DNA of 64,000 nt from Paenibacillus pabuli NBRC 13638 (GTDB lineage Bacteria > Bacillota > Bacilli > Paenibacillales > Paenibacillaceae), in the NCBI RefSeq assembly GCF_001514495.1, contig NZ_BCNM01000002.1, forward strand, positions 310,001 to 374,000, read 5' to 3'. The notes beneath the pieces are model-generated. The model did no database searches. It had not been told where the DNA came from and saw nothing but the letters and a program-made list of their open reading frames with translations. A program made the translations under genes and the position numbers. Shown one piece after another: positions 17,953 to 26,971 of this stretch (positions are counted from its first letter, which is position 1; the number at the start of each line of letters is the position of its first letter).

Positions 17953-18626
17953 TGCGCTTTCACCTCAATCTTATAACCAATCCCCCGTACCGTCTGAATG
18001 ACAAAATCATCCGCATAATCGGCAAAACGATCACGCAGCCGCTTGATATGTACATCAACGGTGCGATCATCTCCTTCGTAATCCGCTCCCCAAACGAGCC
18101 GAATCAGTTCATCCCGCGAGAACAAACGACCCGGAAACTGGGCAAGCTGAGAGAGCAGCTCGAATTCCTTCATTGGCAAAAAGAGAATCGATTGCCCATC
18201 GGAGACCTCCACATTGTTTCGGTCAATCACGATGCGATTCATACGAATGATGTCACTGGACGTGCGATGGTAACGGCGAAATAATGCCTTGACCCGGTAG
18301 ACCAGTTCCTCGGGTTCAAATGGCTTCGTCACATATTCATCTGTGCCTCTCAAGTACCCATCCCGTTTGTCGGATAGCTGATCCCGCGCTGTCAGCAGCA
18401 TGATGGGAATGTCATAATGCTGCCGAATGAAATCACATAACTCCAGTCCGTCCATACCTGGCATCATCACATCCAGAATTGCCAGATCAATCGGCGTTGC
18501 TTGCATTACCTTGACCGCTTCCAACCCATCCTGTGCTTCATGCACCCGATACCCTTCCTTGGTCATGACATGCCGGAGGAGCGCTCTAATATTGGCATCG
18601 TCGTCCGCCAGAAGCAGATGCTTCAT
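17949..18626 (-). CDS. OmpR/PhoB-family response regulator
   Basis: A 225-residue regulator with receiver domain (LLADDDANIRALL, phospho-acceptor in LAILDVMMPGMDG, KPFEPEEL) and a winged-helix DNA-binding domain (RDELIRLVWG, RTVDVHIKRLRDR, VRGIGYKIEV). The ATG at 18626 with AAGGGCGG is preferred over the ATG 11 codons upstream. First gene of the regulator-kinase-permease-ATPase operon. Confidence 0.92.
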   Translation of the reverse strand: MKHLLLADDDANIRALLRHVMTKEGYRVHEAQDGLEAVKVMQATPIDLAILDVMMPGMDGLELCDFIRQHYDIPIMLLTARDQLSDKRDGYLRGTDEYVTKPFEPEELVYRVKALFRRYHRTSSDIIRMNRIVIDRNNVEVSDGQSILFLPMKEFELLSQLAQFPGRLFSRDELIRLVWGADYEGDDRTVDVHIKRLRDRFADYADDFVIQTVRGIGYKIEVKAH

Positions 18627-18781
18627 ATGCTTGTCCGCCCTTTCTAGTTTCAAATTCATCTAATATGTAGCGGAAACTTCCGCGACACTGATCCTGCACA
18701 GATGGTAGCACAAAAGCAACATAAACCGCCAGCACACATGCGATGAACGCACCGGGTATGTTTATATTTTCTCGAATCTGG

Positions 18782-18810
18782 TTGACACTATTATGAGCCG
18801 CACCTATAAT
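18782..18810 (+). promoter_or_regulatory. consensus sigma-A promoter of czcD
   Basis: TTGACA at 18782-18787 and TATAAT at 18805-18810 with 17 bp between them match the vegetative consensus exactly. The dyad at 18822-18841 covers the start of transcription. Confidence 0.8.
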
Positions 18811-18821
18811 AAAAACATAAC

Positions 18822-18841
18822 ATATGAACAACTGCTCATAT
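18822..18841 (+). promoter_or_regulatory. ArsR/SmtB-like (CzrA-type) metal-repressor operator
   Basis: ATATGAACAACTGCTCATAT is an imperfect 20-bp palindrome located about 12 bp after the -10 box of the czcD promoter. Its ATATGAnCA..TGnTCATAT form resembles operators of zinc-responsive ArsR-family repressors such as CzrA. The repressor gene is not in this window. Confidence 0.6.
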
Positions 18842-18939
18842 ATTCATTTATAAGTGATTAATCATTGCCGAGGATCACTTTTAATCATAAAAAAAGCATA
18901 TTACATACCGGAGCAGCGCTCCAAAGGAGAGGATTTCAT

Positions 18940-19908
18940 ATGTCTGGACATCACCACAATCATGACCATGGACACAATCATGCTCACACGAACAACAAGA
19001 AAGTACTATTGTTCTCCTTCATCATTATTACCGTCTATATGATCATTGAAGCCGTTGGTGGATATATCACGAACAGTTTGGCGCTCATCTCCGATGCAGG
19101 TCATATGTTGTCAGACGCAATTGCTTTGGGAATCGCTTTGCTGGCGTTCACCTTTGGCGAAAAAGCAGTAAATGCTGGAAAAACCTACGGCTACAGACGC
19201 TTTGAGATTCTCGCAGCTACGTTAAATGGAGTCACCTTAATCGCGATCTCTCTTTACATCTTCTACGAAGCCATTGGTCGCTTCATTCATCCGCCAGAAG
19301 TCGCAACGGTCGGCATGTTGATCATCAGTATCATTGGACTGCTCATCAATATTCTGGTTGCCTGGATTATGATGCGCGGTAGCGATACGGAGAAAAACCT
19401 GAATATGCGCGGCGCCTATCTTCATGTCATCAGTGACATGCTGGGATCCGTTGGGGCCATAGTTGCCGCCCTGCTCATGATGTTCTTCGGCTGGGGCTGG
19501 GCCGATCCACTTGCGAGTGTGATTGTCGCAGCACTGGTATTGCGAAGCGGGTTCTTCGTAACCAAATCATCCTTGCATATCTTGATGGAAGGAACCCCAG
19601 CGAATGTGGATGTAAATGACCTTGTTCAGACCATCAAACAAGTCGATGGCGTCAAAGGCGTCCACGATGTGCATGTCTGGTCCATTACCAGCAACCTGAA
19701 TGCGCTGACCGCTCATATCGTGGTCGACGGAACGATGGATGTGTACGCATCCGAGGTGCTTGTTCAGAAGATTGAACATCTATTAGAACATAAAGAAATC
19801 AAGCATGTGACACTCCAAGTGGAGTCTGAAAAACATCTGCATGACACCTCGGTATTGTGTACCGTCAAAGGCGACGCACCGGATGCCCATGCGCATCATC
19901 ACCATTGA
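18940..19908 (+). CDS. czcD: CzcD-type cation diffusion facilitator (zinc exporter)
   Basis: A 322-residue CDF transporter with a His-rich N-terminus (GHHHNHDHGHNHAHT), six membrane helices, metal-site motifs LISDAGHMLSDA and HVISDMLGSVGA, and a cytoplasmic domain ending in AHAHHHH. It exports Zn and perhaps Cd/Co in exchange for protons. AAAGGAGAGG precedes the ATG at 18940. The promoter with a metal-repressor-like operator supports metal induction. Confidence 0.92.
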   Translation: MSGHHHNHDHGHNHAHTNNKKVLLFSFIIITVYMIIEAVGGYITNSLALISDAGHMLSDAIALGIALLAFTFGEKAVNAGKTYGYRRFEILAATLNGVTLIAISLYIFYEAIGRFIHPPEVATVGMLIISIIGLLINILVAWIMMRGSDTEKNLNMRGAYLHVISDMLGSVGAIVAALLMMFFGWGWADPLASVIVAALVLRSGFFVTKSSLHILMEGTPANVDVNDLVQTIKQVDGVKGVHDVHVWSITSNLNALTAHIVVDGTMDVYASEVLVQKIEHLLEHKEIKHVTLQVESEKHLHDTSVLCTVKGDAPDAHAHHHH

Positions 19909-19939
19909 GATTTAGAGACCGTTGGTTGTAAATTGAAAC

Positions 19940-19974
19940 AGGACTGATTCCCGGTAGTGGAACAGTCCTTTTTT
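19940..19974 (+). terminator. terminator after czcD
   Basis: AGGACTG pairs with CAGTCCT across a 16-nt loop and is followed by six T. Confidence 0.8.
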
Positions 19975-20111
19975 CATTTCGTCTATAACTTTAATTCCTT
20001 CCCGTTGTTATGTATTACAGATGGCATTCTCGAATTCATCTTGTTAATGCACAGTGCTCTTCTTGTTACGCTTAAACTGACAAATATATTAATGAGGAGG
20101 TCAAATCGGTC

Positions 20112-20240
20112 ATGGGAAAATTCCAAAAGTTTTTGTCAGTGATCCTTGTCCTGATAACGCTTCTTCTGTTTCTTAACTACCTGGAGTTAAGGGAAAACAA
20201 TAGACTACAAGTCATCATCATTAAAGGGATATATAACTAA
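20112..20240 (+). CDS. 42-residue single-helix membrane peptide
   Basis: A short frame starting MGKFQKFLSVILVLITLLLF, with one membrane helix (about 7-22) and a basic tail. GAGGAGGTC lies 11 nt before the ATG. It lies between czcD and a convergent small membrane gene. No family recognised. Confidence 0.45.
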   Translation: MGKFQKFLSVILVLITLLLFLNYLELRENNRLQVIIIKGIYN

Positions 20241-20243
20241 CAT

Positions 20244-20456
20244 CTATATTCTCTCGTCAATGATACATTTTTTCTCATCTTGTTTATTGTTGTTTTGTTT
20301 TTTGATTTCAGTTTTCAACTCATGCACTTCTTTGATCAGATACTCAAGTCTTATTGATGTTTTTGACGAATCTATGGCATAACGTACAACTACTACAATG
20401 ATAAGAAACACAAAAAAACATATAAATAATAATATTAAAGCTCCAAAGAGATTCAT
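20244..20456 (-). CDS. small membrane protein with coiled-coil-like tail
   Basis: A 70-residue protein with one long hydrophobic helix (about 3-26) and a charged C-terminus with heptad-like LEYLIKEVHELKTEI. AAGGAG lies 12 nt before the ATG at 20456; an ATG 18 codons earlier has no RBS. Divergent from the lipoprotein gene at 20509. Confidence 0.5.
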   Translation of the reverse strand: MNLFGALILLFICFFVFLIIVVVVRYAIDSSKTSIRLEYLIKEVHELKTEIKKQNNNKQDEKKCIIDERI

Positions 20457-20508
20457 TTTGGTTAACAACTCCTTACTTATATTAAACTTATCGAATGAGG
20501 TAACATTC

Positions 20509-20937
20509 ATGACAAAAAAAGCAATCTATCCGTTTCTTCTCTTCTTCCTTCTTCTCACGGCCTGCGCTTCAGAAGATTCTGCTGAAAATCAGGACACGGA
20601 GACTATCCCAAGAAATGAGACTGCACCTGTAATCATGAGTGTTGAGACTAACTTTTCCGAGAAAGAAGGTTGGGTCGTCGTCCCTGCAAAAAGTACAGCA
20701 TTAAATGTCACAGTAGAGGCGACCAACGCGGACACACTCCTTTTTTGGATTGTTCCAACGGGGACGGAATCTTGGGGAGAGCGAGAACTGATTGGTTACG
20801 ATATTAACGCGAAAGATGGTTGGAAAGTAACGTGGAATATTACCGGTAAGTCTTTGCATCATCGCTTGGTTGTTCAAGCATTAGGAAGTGATGGAAAAAC
20901 GATCACTGACGAAACGATAAATATTACGAACGAGTAA
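20509..20937 (+). CDS. small lipoprotein of unknown function
   Basis: A 142-residue protein with a lipoprotein signal peptide ending in LLTAC at about residues 16-20. The mature part is a single beta-rich domain (TNADTLLFWIVPTGTESW, LVVQALGSDGKTI) resembling an Ig-like fold. GAGGTAAC precedes the ATG. No function known. Confidence 0.7.
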   Translation: MTKKAIYPFLLFFLLLTACASEDSAENQDTETIPRNETAPVIMSVETNFSEKEGWVVVPAKSTALNVTVEATNADTLLFWIVPTGTESWGERELIGYDINAKDGWKVTWNITGKSLHHRLVVQALGSDGKTITDETINITNE

Positions 20938-20968
20938 TTTGAGTTATTTAAGGTTAGCATATTTAATT

Positions 20969-21012
20969 ATCCACGCCCACTTTAATCAATCTTTTATTAA
21001 GTGGGCGTGGAT
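20969..21012. terminator. 14-bp inverted repeat between convergent genes
   Basis: ATCCACGCCCACTT and AAGTGGGCGTGGAT form a perfect stem with a 16-nt loop, placed between the lipoprotein gene and the convergent Ser/Cys-rich protein gene. The tails are A/T-rich but lack a clear T run. Confidence 0.6.
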
Positions 21013-21082
21013 TGTTTAAAGGTAATGCCCCTTGGGCTACTTGATCTAAAATGAAATCTCTCAGTCATACTGTGCTCTATCA

Positions 21083-22108
21083 TTAATCGCCACCACCACC
21101 ACAAGATGAACAGCTGGATGAGCTGCAAGAAGAGTCGGAAGATGATCCAGATCCTCCCGAGGAACTACTACTGTCGGTACATTGATCCGCATAACAGCTG
21201 GAACTGCTCGTGCAGCCACTGCTTGACGAGGAACCATAGGCTGCCTTTTCCTGTGGAAGAATTTCCTGTTCCAGCCGCCCCATGTGTAACCCATATGTCG
21301 CCTCGTTATGCATGGAGTAATACACCATGGCGCTAGCCATGACGAGAGCTACATCGCTACTTCCGGAAGATACTGGAGACAGCTCTTCTTCACTTAGAGT
21401 TGCGCATCTACGTAGTTGATCAATCAAGTAGGCAATCACCTGAGCAGCTTCAGGATCCTCCTGCATGCGTCTGGCATGAAACAGTTCATTCACCAGTTCG
21501 GATTGATCTCCCTGTGCGATCAGCTTCTGTACATCACTGGATAATGGGTAAGTGAAAAAATCACCCCAGATTGCAGCACTGTAGGGGGTGAACTCGAATA
21601 ATTGACAGTACACCCAGTCAAACCACGCACGTGCTCCTGGCGTTTCGCGGCGGGTGATTGCCGGCTCATGGTGTACCGTGGAACCCATGAATTCTGCACA
21701 AAAATCAGCGTAAGATTTCGTAAACATCAGCATCTCATGCCACAAATCATCAACTTCATCACTGAACATGGGCACCTGCTTAAGTAATGAAGCCATAATG
21801 AAATATCGCTTAAGCTCTATCAATTTCCACCGATACTCCAGCGTTTTCATGTGAGGATATTCCTGTTGAATTCGGATCTTGAGTTTGTTGGCAAAATGCT
21901 TATTGTAACTCTTCTCCAATTGAAGAATGGTTTGCTGATAGGAGACTTCTTCTCGAAGTCCAAGATTCAATGGTGCTTTTTTTCGTCTGTATGTAACTTT
22001 CGTCTGTTTTCTGCGTCTTCCTGCTGGACGGAAAATCTTGAACTTACGTCGAACCAAATAGGCTGTTACAACTAATAAAACTGCTGCAAGGTAGTAGTAG
22101 ATCGGCAT
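21083..22108 (-). CDS. membrane-anchored protein with Ser/Cys/Gly-rich tail
   Basis: A 341-residue protein: N-terminal helix (about 4-20), basic stretch (20-45), a domain with DDLWHEMLMFTKSYADFC (about 120-140) as in glycine-rich-domain-like/DUF1399-type proteins, and a low-complexity tail after residue 285 of Ser, Cys and Gly ending in CSSCGGGGD. The tail contains seven cysteines. Function unknown; such tails occur in proteins placed at membranes or cell walls. Confidence 0.65.
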   Translation of the reverse strand: MPIYYYLAAVLLVVTAYLVRRKFKIFRPAGRRRKQTKVTYRRKKAPLNLGLREEVSYQQTILQLEKSYNKHFANKLKIRIQQEYPHMKTLEYRWKLIELKRYFIMASLLKQVPMFSDEVDDLWHEMLMFTKSYADFCAEFMGSTVHHEPAITRRETPGARAWFDWVYCQLFEFTPYSAAIWGDFFTYPLSSDVQKLIAQGDQSELVNELFHARRMQEDPEAAQVIAYLIDQLRRCATLSEEELSPVSSGSSDVALVMASAMVYYSMHNEATYGLHMGRLEQEILPQEKAAYGSSSSSGCTSSSSCYADQCTDSSSSSGGSGSSSDSSCSSSSCSSCGGGGD

Positions 22109-22190
22109 AATAAAACCGCTCCTCTCCGTTGATCTTCTCTATGTAGGGTTAAACTATCATTAGTATAAATGAGGAACGGCAGTAATTCAT

Positions 22191-22220
22191 AGAGCCCTTT
22201 GGCATACACGCAAGGGCTCT
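22191..22220. terminator. terminator-like hairpin
   Basis: AGAGCCCTT at 22191-22199 pairs with AAGGGCTCT at 22212-22220. It lies downstream of the minus-strand membrane gene at 22250; the T-rich side is on the plus strand. Confidence 0.5.
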
Positions 22221-22249
22221 AGTTTTGTATATTTCGTTATTGTTCATTG

Positions 22250-22633
22250 TTATGACATAGCCACTATTATACTCGTTATCAGCATCATCAACGTTACGGG
22301 CGCCCAGATTCTTCGTTCCCATACACTTCTCGTAATCAGATTCAAAATCGTTCCAAGTACTAAATACGCGACGATAAACCAGATCGCTGTCTCTGCAAAA
22401 TCAGACCACTGAGCCCAAAGCAATTCTGCTTTACTCAGAACAATGATACCCATAAATGCCAAAATCGCAATCTGAACTATGCAGGCAAAACGCATGGAGA
22501 TGGGGTATTTCCCGGGAAACTTCCCACCCATAGCATACTCGCCCCACGGCACACCTACCGCTAAAGCAATTTGAAAGAGAATCACGATTAGGATCAGGAA
22601 GGTAAATGCTATTGCTGACGTTAATACGATCAT
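22250..22633 (-). CDS. four-helix membrane protein
   Basis: A 127-residue protein with four hydrophobic segments and a conserved-looking loop GVPWGEYAMGGKFPGKYP. GGAGTG lies before the ATG at 22633. Function unknown. Confidence 0.65.
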   Translation of the reverse strand: MIVLTSAIAFTFLILIVILFQIALAVGVPWGEYAMGGKFPGKYPISMRFACIVQIAILAFMGIIVLSKAELLWAQWSDFAETAIWFIVAYLVLGTILNLITRSVWERRIWAPVTLMMLITSIIVAMS

Positions 22634-22796
22634 GACCACACTCCAGTATTCAAAGTGGCAGTAGAATCACTCCCATAATAGGGATACCTTATTTTCCAAT
22701 CGTAGATCCTTCATTCTCTACAGAAATGCAAACATGATTGTTCTCTAAATTATACAGGATATTCCACTAAATCATACTTCCTTTTTTGCCTCATTT

Positions 22797-23768
22797 TTAC
22801 CCGTTAAGCTGAGTCATCATTTCTTTCATATAACGTGTTCCATGGACCTCATGTTGGGGACTTACCTTTTCAATGCGAGCTAAGTCATCAGATGTAAGTT
22901 CAATCGTTGCAGCGTTCGCGTTTTCCTCCAAATAATTGATTCGTTTCGTTCCCGGAATCGGCAATGCGTTATTAGCCATAGTCCAAGCTAAAGCCAATTG
23001 TGCAGGCGTACAACTCTTCTCCATCGCAATCTCTTTGATTTTATCCACAACTTCTATATTTTTGGCGAAATTGTCTCCTTGGAACCTCGGCATATATCTG
23101 CGCAGATCATTATCATCCAAATCTTCGAATTTCCGTATCTCACCTGAGATAAACCCTCTGCTTAATGGACTGTATGCAATATGGGTAATATTCAGTTCTC
23201 TCGCAGTTGGTAGAATCTCGTCCTCAATATCCCGGCTCCACAGGGAATATTCGCTCTGCAACGCAGAGATTGGATGAACGGCGTGTGCACGGCGTAAAGT
23301 GGAAGCCGATGCTTCCGACAATCCAAGGCAGCGGACTTTCCCCTCTTTAACCAAGTCAGCCATCGCGCCAACCGTTTCCTCAATCGGAATCTGAGGATCT
23401 ACCCTGTGTTGGTAATACAGATCAATATAGTCGGTGTCCAGCCTGCGAAGACTTGCTTCTACAGCCTTTTTCACGTAATCCGGATGACCATTCAACGTCT
23501 CATAGTTTGGGGTATACGCAAATTTGGTAGCAATAATGGCCTGATCGCGACGTCCCTTCAGCGCTTTCCCCAGTAGTTCTTCATTATGACCATTACCATA
23601 CACATCAGCTGTATCTAGCAGTGTAACGCCAATCTCCAGAGCGTGATGGATGGTCTTCATTGACTCCTCATCATTGGTTTCTCCATACATCCCCGGAGAC
23701 ATGCCCATAATTCCCAATCCAATCGAAGATACGACTATATCGCTATTTCCCAGCACTCTTTGCTTCAT
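22797..23768 (-). CDS. aldo/keto reductase
   Basis: A 323-residue NADPH-dependent TIM-barrel reductase. [14 protein letters not shown] contains the catalytic Asp and Tyr, the Lys is in IIATKFAY and the His in LYYQHRVDP. It follows the MerR-family gene in the same direction (25-bp gap) and is probably its regulated target. It likely reduces reactive carbonyls. Confidence 0.9.
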   Translation of the reverse strand: MKQRVLGNSDIVVSSIGLGIMGMSPGMYGETNDEESMKTIHHALEIGVTLLDTADVYGNGHNEELLGKALKGRRDQAIIATKFAYTPNYETLNGHPDYVKKAVEASLRRLDTDYIDLYYQHRVDPQIPIEETVGAMADLVKEGKVRCLGLSEASASTLRRAHAVHPISALQSEYSLWSRDIEDEILPTARELNITHIAYSPLSRGFISGEIRKFEDLDDNDLRRYMPRFQGDNFAKNIEVVDKIKEIAMEKSCTPAQLALAWTMANNALPIPGTKRINYLEENANAATIELTSDDLARIEKVSPQHEVHGTRYMKEMMTQLNG

Positions 23769-23793
23769 CTCTCCATCTCTCCATCCGTTAATA

Positions 23794-24210
23794 TTAGTCT
23801 TTGCCGATGCTTTCCATTTGGTCTAGCAGCTTGCTTTCTGAAGGAAGCTTTCCTGTTTCTATGTCTTCATAGATCGTCAATTTGTTATTCACCGCTGCAA
23901 GTGCTTCGGCAATTTCAAGTTGGCGGCGATGTAATTCCTCTTTATATTCGTGAAGGATCGCTTTCCGTTGTGGAATCGTTGAATCCCCGTCCAGTGCCAG
24001 ACTAACCATATGTTTCAGTGTAGATACTTTCATACCCGTTGCCCGGAAACAGGACATCAGTCTCATCCAATCCAGATGTTCTTCCTCGAACAACCGATTT
24101 CCATGTTGATCCCGTTGAATGTAAGGGAGCAGTCCCTCCTTCTCGTAGTAACGAATTTTATGTGCAGGACAACCCAGCCGCTCCGAAGCTTCTTTTATCG
24201 AAAAAGCCAT
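23794..24210 (-). CDS. MerR-family regulator (NmlR/AdhR-like)
   Basis: A 138-residue regulator. The N-terminal winged helix reads [28 protein letters not shown], and a coiled coil occupies about 80-115. AAGGAGGAG precedes the ATG. There are cysteines at about positions 14 and 54. It lies directly downstream of a MerR-type promoter and upstream of an aldo/keto reductase, as for carbonyl-stress regulators. Confidence 0.88.
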   Translation of the reverse strand: MAFSIKEASERLGCPAHKIRYYEKEGLLPYIQRDQHGNRLFEEEHLDWMRLMSCFRATGMKVSTLKHMVSLALDGDSTIPQRKAILHEYKEELHRRQLEIAEALAAVNNKLTIYEDIETGKLPSESKLLDQMESIGKD

Positions 24211-24265
24211 ACTGCTGACTCCTCCTTTATGTTCATTTTTGGATGTATTTGGCCGGTTCTTTTAC

Positions 24266-24296
24266 ATCCTAAGGCTTAATGTTCACATTAAGGCAA
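24266..24296 (-). promoter_or_regulatory. MerR-type promoter with operator dyad
   Basis: On the minus strand TTGCCT (24291-24296) and TAGGAT (24266-24271) are separated by 19 bp, the long spacer typical of MerR-activated promoters. The spacer contains most of the dyad CTTAATGTTCACATTAAG (24275-24292), an 8-2-8 perfect inverted repeat resembling NmlR/AdhR operators. Confidence 0.65.
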
Positions 24297-24342
24297 GCAC
24301 AATTTCAAAAAAGCTAAATGAACTGACGTTCACTATTTTTAA

Positions 24343-24489
24343 CAATGGAAGACATTACACACGCTTCAGTACTGGGAAATAACGATTAGAGAGATATGCC
24401 AAAAGATCGGTGAAAGCTGGAATTCGGAGGAAAAGAACCTGGAGATGCTGGGCTACTGTTTCGCTTACTTCAATCGTTGGGTGCCATAA
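24343..24489 (+). pseudogene. coding-like fragment, unrecognised
   Basis: A 48-codon frame on the plus strand without a start codon, reading in part IREICQKIGESWNSEEKN and ending AYFNRWVP. It has protein-like composition but no start, RBS or recognisable family, so it is probably the 3' end of a lost gene. Confidence 0.25.
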
Positions 24490-24542
24490 AGTACCCGGGC
24501 TTGATCACAGTTCAATGGTTCGGTAAAAGATACTTCCAGGAA

Positions 24543-24713
24543 TTATTCCAGCTGCCATTGCTGCGTGTTTAGAGCCTGTTTACTTGTTGGTTTGTCCCAA
24601 GGCGGATATACACGTATGGCGCGCTTGCCACCTTTGCCTTGATCCGATATGATATCTCGCTGTAACAATACATGCTTCGGAAATACAAAATGACCAATAT
24701 ATGTTCTCATCAT
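24543..24713 (-). pseudogene. MepB-like protein, C-terminal remnant
   Basis: A 56-codon frame begins MMRTYIGHFVFPKHVL and includes GKGGKRAIRVYPPWDKP and QALNTQQWQLE, the conserved C-terminal end of MepB-family proteins (normally about 150-170 residues). A stop lies five codons upstream and the N-terminal two thirds are absent, so this is a truncated gene. Confidence 0.6.
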
Positions 24714-24778
24714 ATATCCAGGATCTTAATTGATTCGGTAAAAATAAGGTGAGTTTTAGACTCCAGTTCCACACTGGA

Positions 24779-25252
24779 TTATCTTTCAAAATGGGCCCGT
24801 TCTTCATGATTGGAACTAAAAATATAATCTGGATATTGGTTTGCCATGGGTGGAAGCTGATCCTCTGGGAAAAATTGCAGATCCTTCATCTCTTCATTAT
24901 CAGGTGTGAGTTGTCCAGACTTGATGCTGCATTCAAATACAATGGTTAGATATTCAACCTGGTGACCATTACTGTATGTAAAACGTTGTTTTTCACCACC
25001 GTATACTCCAATAATTTTCTCTGGTTTAACAACTAGACCTGCCTCTTCCAGTGCCTCTCTTACCATCGCTTGAGCCGGTGTCTCACCAAGCTCAATTGCT
25101 CCAGCAATCAGCCCCCAGGTTGATTCGTTATGTTTACGACCGAACAGGATCTCCTTTTGTTCATTTCGGATAATCCCAGCTACACCCGGCATAAAAATAA
25201 GCTCGTTGCCGATCTTATCCCTCAGGTTTTTGTAATAGTCAGACATGCCCAT
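24779..25252 (-). CDS. NUDIX hydrolase
   Basis: A 157-residue protein with the Nudix box GAIELGETPAQAMVREALEE. The N-terminus (YYKNLRDKIGNELIFMPGVA) is typical of small Bacillus NUDIX proteins. AGGAGG precedes the ATG. Substrate unknown. Confidence 0.85.
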   Translation of the reverse strand: MGMSDYYKNLRDKIGNELIFMPGVAGIIRNEQKEILFGRKHNESTWGLIAGAIELGETPAQAMVREALEEAGLVVKPEKIIGVYGGEKQRFTYSNGHQVEYLTIVFECSIKSGQLTPDNEEMKDLQFFPEDQLPPMANQYPDYIFSSNHEERAHFER

Positions 25253-25400
25253 ATAGAGTATACCTCCTTCTTAGAGTTACTGAATTCCCGCTGTACCGTA
25301 GGAAGCTTCAATTGCCTGAATATAATTTTCCCAGGTCAGCAAATTTCGTGTTTTTATTTCCGTCTTGTTCAGGATCGAACTCAGCTTCTGGGTCTCTGTC

Positions 25401-26264
25401 TCACTCTTCCTCTGCAAGAATATTCGTACAGCGAACAATCAACTCAGGCGTAGGCTCCCCTCCAAAAAGAACATGCAGCTCATATCCGTTATCGATCCGA
25501 TACAGCTCTTGATACAACCAGTAACTACCTGCAATCTCTCCCTCTTGCTTAATGATTTCGGGTGCAACCAGTGTCAGCTTGTTTATATTGGTGAAGCTTC
25601 CACGGCTGTCAAAACGCATGACAACTTCCTCTCCCGTCAGAAGTTCCGTCACTGTACAATCATGAAATTGCACCCGGCGAAGAATATCATCGGGGATATT
25701 TTGTTTCAACATGACTGCCCTGTATTCTTGCCCTACCCGTTCAATCTCTTTCGTATGTTCTGCACTTTGCTTCTTCAGCTGACGCAGTATTTCTCTTGTG
25801 CAATATCCCAGCGTAAACACACGGATATCTGCGATTTGCTTATAAATTTCTTGGGGTAAACGTTCCATCTGGTTTTGGAAACGCCACTCCATCATTTCTT
25901 TGTATTCATCTTTACATTTTTTCTCGTCAAATGGAGGACGGGCATCATACGCTGCAATGAGCTTCTCGATATGCGCTCTCTCTTCCGGTGGCATGCGGTA
26001 CACCATCTGATCCTCTTCCGTCACCTCTTCCCCGCTAAAAGCCTTGTCTACACGAGTGAGCACCTGACCATCATGCTCTAGCATGAAACGGGGGTCCATG
26101 TTATATATCTCGCGCTCCTGCTTTACATGTTCTTTTTCCTTTCTTTTATACAGCCGTTGAAAGAGTGTCTCGTCCAATTCGTAAGCCCCGCTATGTACTC
26201 TCAAGCCAAAATGAAGCCCGGTCTTCTGACACATCTCAACCCATTCTTTTGTTAAATATTTCAT
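25401..26264 (-). CDS. DUF4085-like protein
   Basis: A 287-residue protein beginning MKYLTKEWVEMCQKTG, which I recognise as the start of DUF4085 proteins of Bacillota. The C-terminal part (QFHDCTVTELLTGEEVVMRF) forms a separate beta-rich region. AGGAG is 8 nt before the ATG at 26264. Its 5' end overlaps the 56-codon gene upstream by 29 bp. Function unknown. Confidence 0.7.
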   Translation of the reverse strand: MKYLTKEWVEMCQKTGLHFGLRVHSGAYELDETLFQRLYKRKEKEHVKQEREIYNMDPRFMLEHDGQVLTRVDKAFSGEEVTEEDQMVYRMPPEERAHIEKLIAAYDARPPFDEKKCKDEYKEMMEWRFQNQMERLPQEIYKQIADIRVFTLGYCTREILRQLKKQSAEHTKEIERVGQEYRAVMLKQNIPDDILRRVQFHDCTVTELLTGEEVVMRFDSRGSFTNINKLTLVAPEIIKQEGEIAGSYWLYQELYRIDNGYELHVLFGGEPTPELIVRCTNILAEEE

Positions 26265-26406
26265 AGGCACCTCTCCTGCTCATGTTTAACGCTGCTTCAT
26301 AGCTAGCATGTTCAACAAATTTGACCTGAGGTTTAAGCTGAACAAGTTCAGCCACGACATTTTGATAACCAGCGCCTGTTAAGAAATCTTCTACTGTTTG
26401 CAACAT
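26236..26406 (-). CDS. 56-residue protein overlapping the DUF4085 gene
   Basis: A short frame starting MLQTVEDFLTGAGYQNVVAE and ending EIFNKRMG. GGAGG stands 5 nt before the ATG. The last 29 bp overlap the start of the DUF4085 gene in another frame, so the two are probably translationally coupled. No family recognised. Confidence 0.6.
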   Translation of the reverse strand: MLQTVEDFLTGAGYQNVVAELVQLKPQVKFVEHASYEAALNMSRRGAYEIFNKRMG

Positions 26407-26518
26407 GTAAACCTCCAGAACTTCCAGATTTTAATTTGGCAAAAGTGAACAGCATTACGCCCTCATCATCCGCAGGACATAACGGTCTCAGCTATCTCAT
26501 ATGAAATAAACGAACTTT

Positions 26519-26923
26519 CTACGCCAAGGTTTGGAAAAATTTATGTTTCACTTCTTTTTGGTTCCGCTCGGCCCATTCATGGATATCCTGTAACCCTGCG
26601 GTCTCCTGATTTTTTTGAAAATAAAAGCATAAATCCATCGGCACTAACCGTTTTCCATAGAGTTTAATACCAATCCGTTTGTAATTTATATAAATGCACT
26701 CAATCTGGGATGCGTCGTATTTCCGATGTTTCGTAGAGATCACATGATCGCTTTCGAGCGTAATGCTGGGTTTAGTGAAAAACAAACGCCGGATCAGGAA
26801 AATGATATAACCCAGAATAAAGGTCAATATACCTATCAGGGAGTACTTAAGAATACCATTTTCGTCGAGAGCAACATTTCTGAATAAAATAAATTCAAGG
26901 AGCAGCATACATATTAAATTCAA
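26519..26923 (-). CDS. membrane-anchored PH-like small protein
   Basis: A 134-residue protein with two hydrophobic segments (about 3-15 and 25-45) and a soluble C-terminal part (SDHVISTKHRKYDASQIECI) with the alternating pattern of bacterial PH-like domains. It starts with TTG at 26923 or the ATG five codons later; neither has a strong RBS. Function unknown. Confidence 0.55.
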   Translation of the reverse strand: MNLICMLLLEFILFRNVALDENGILKYSLIGILTFILGYIIFLIRRLFFTKPSITLESDHVISTKHRKYDASQIECIYINYKRIGIKLYGKRLVPMDLCFYFQKNQETAGLQDIHEWAERNQKEVKHKFFQTLA

Positions 26924-26971
26924 TACTGCTCTTGGATAAGTTGTTGAATATGTAATGAGTTACACCTCCAA

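Noticed and set aside
18852..18884. Riboswitch or terminator in the czcD leader (AAGTGAT/ATCACTT stem)
   Set aside because: The stem is only 7 bp with a 15-nt loop and a poor T run; the operator already explains regulation.
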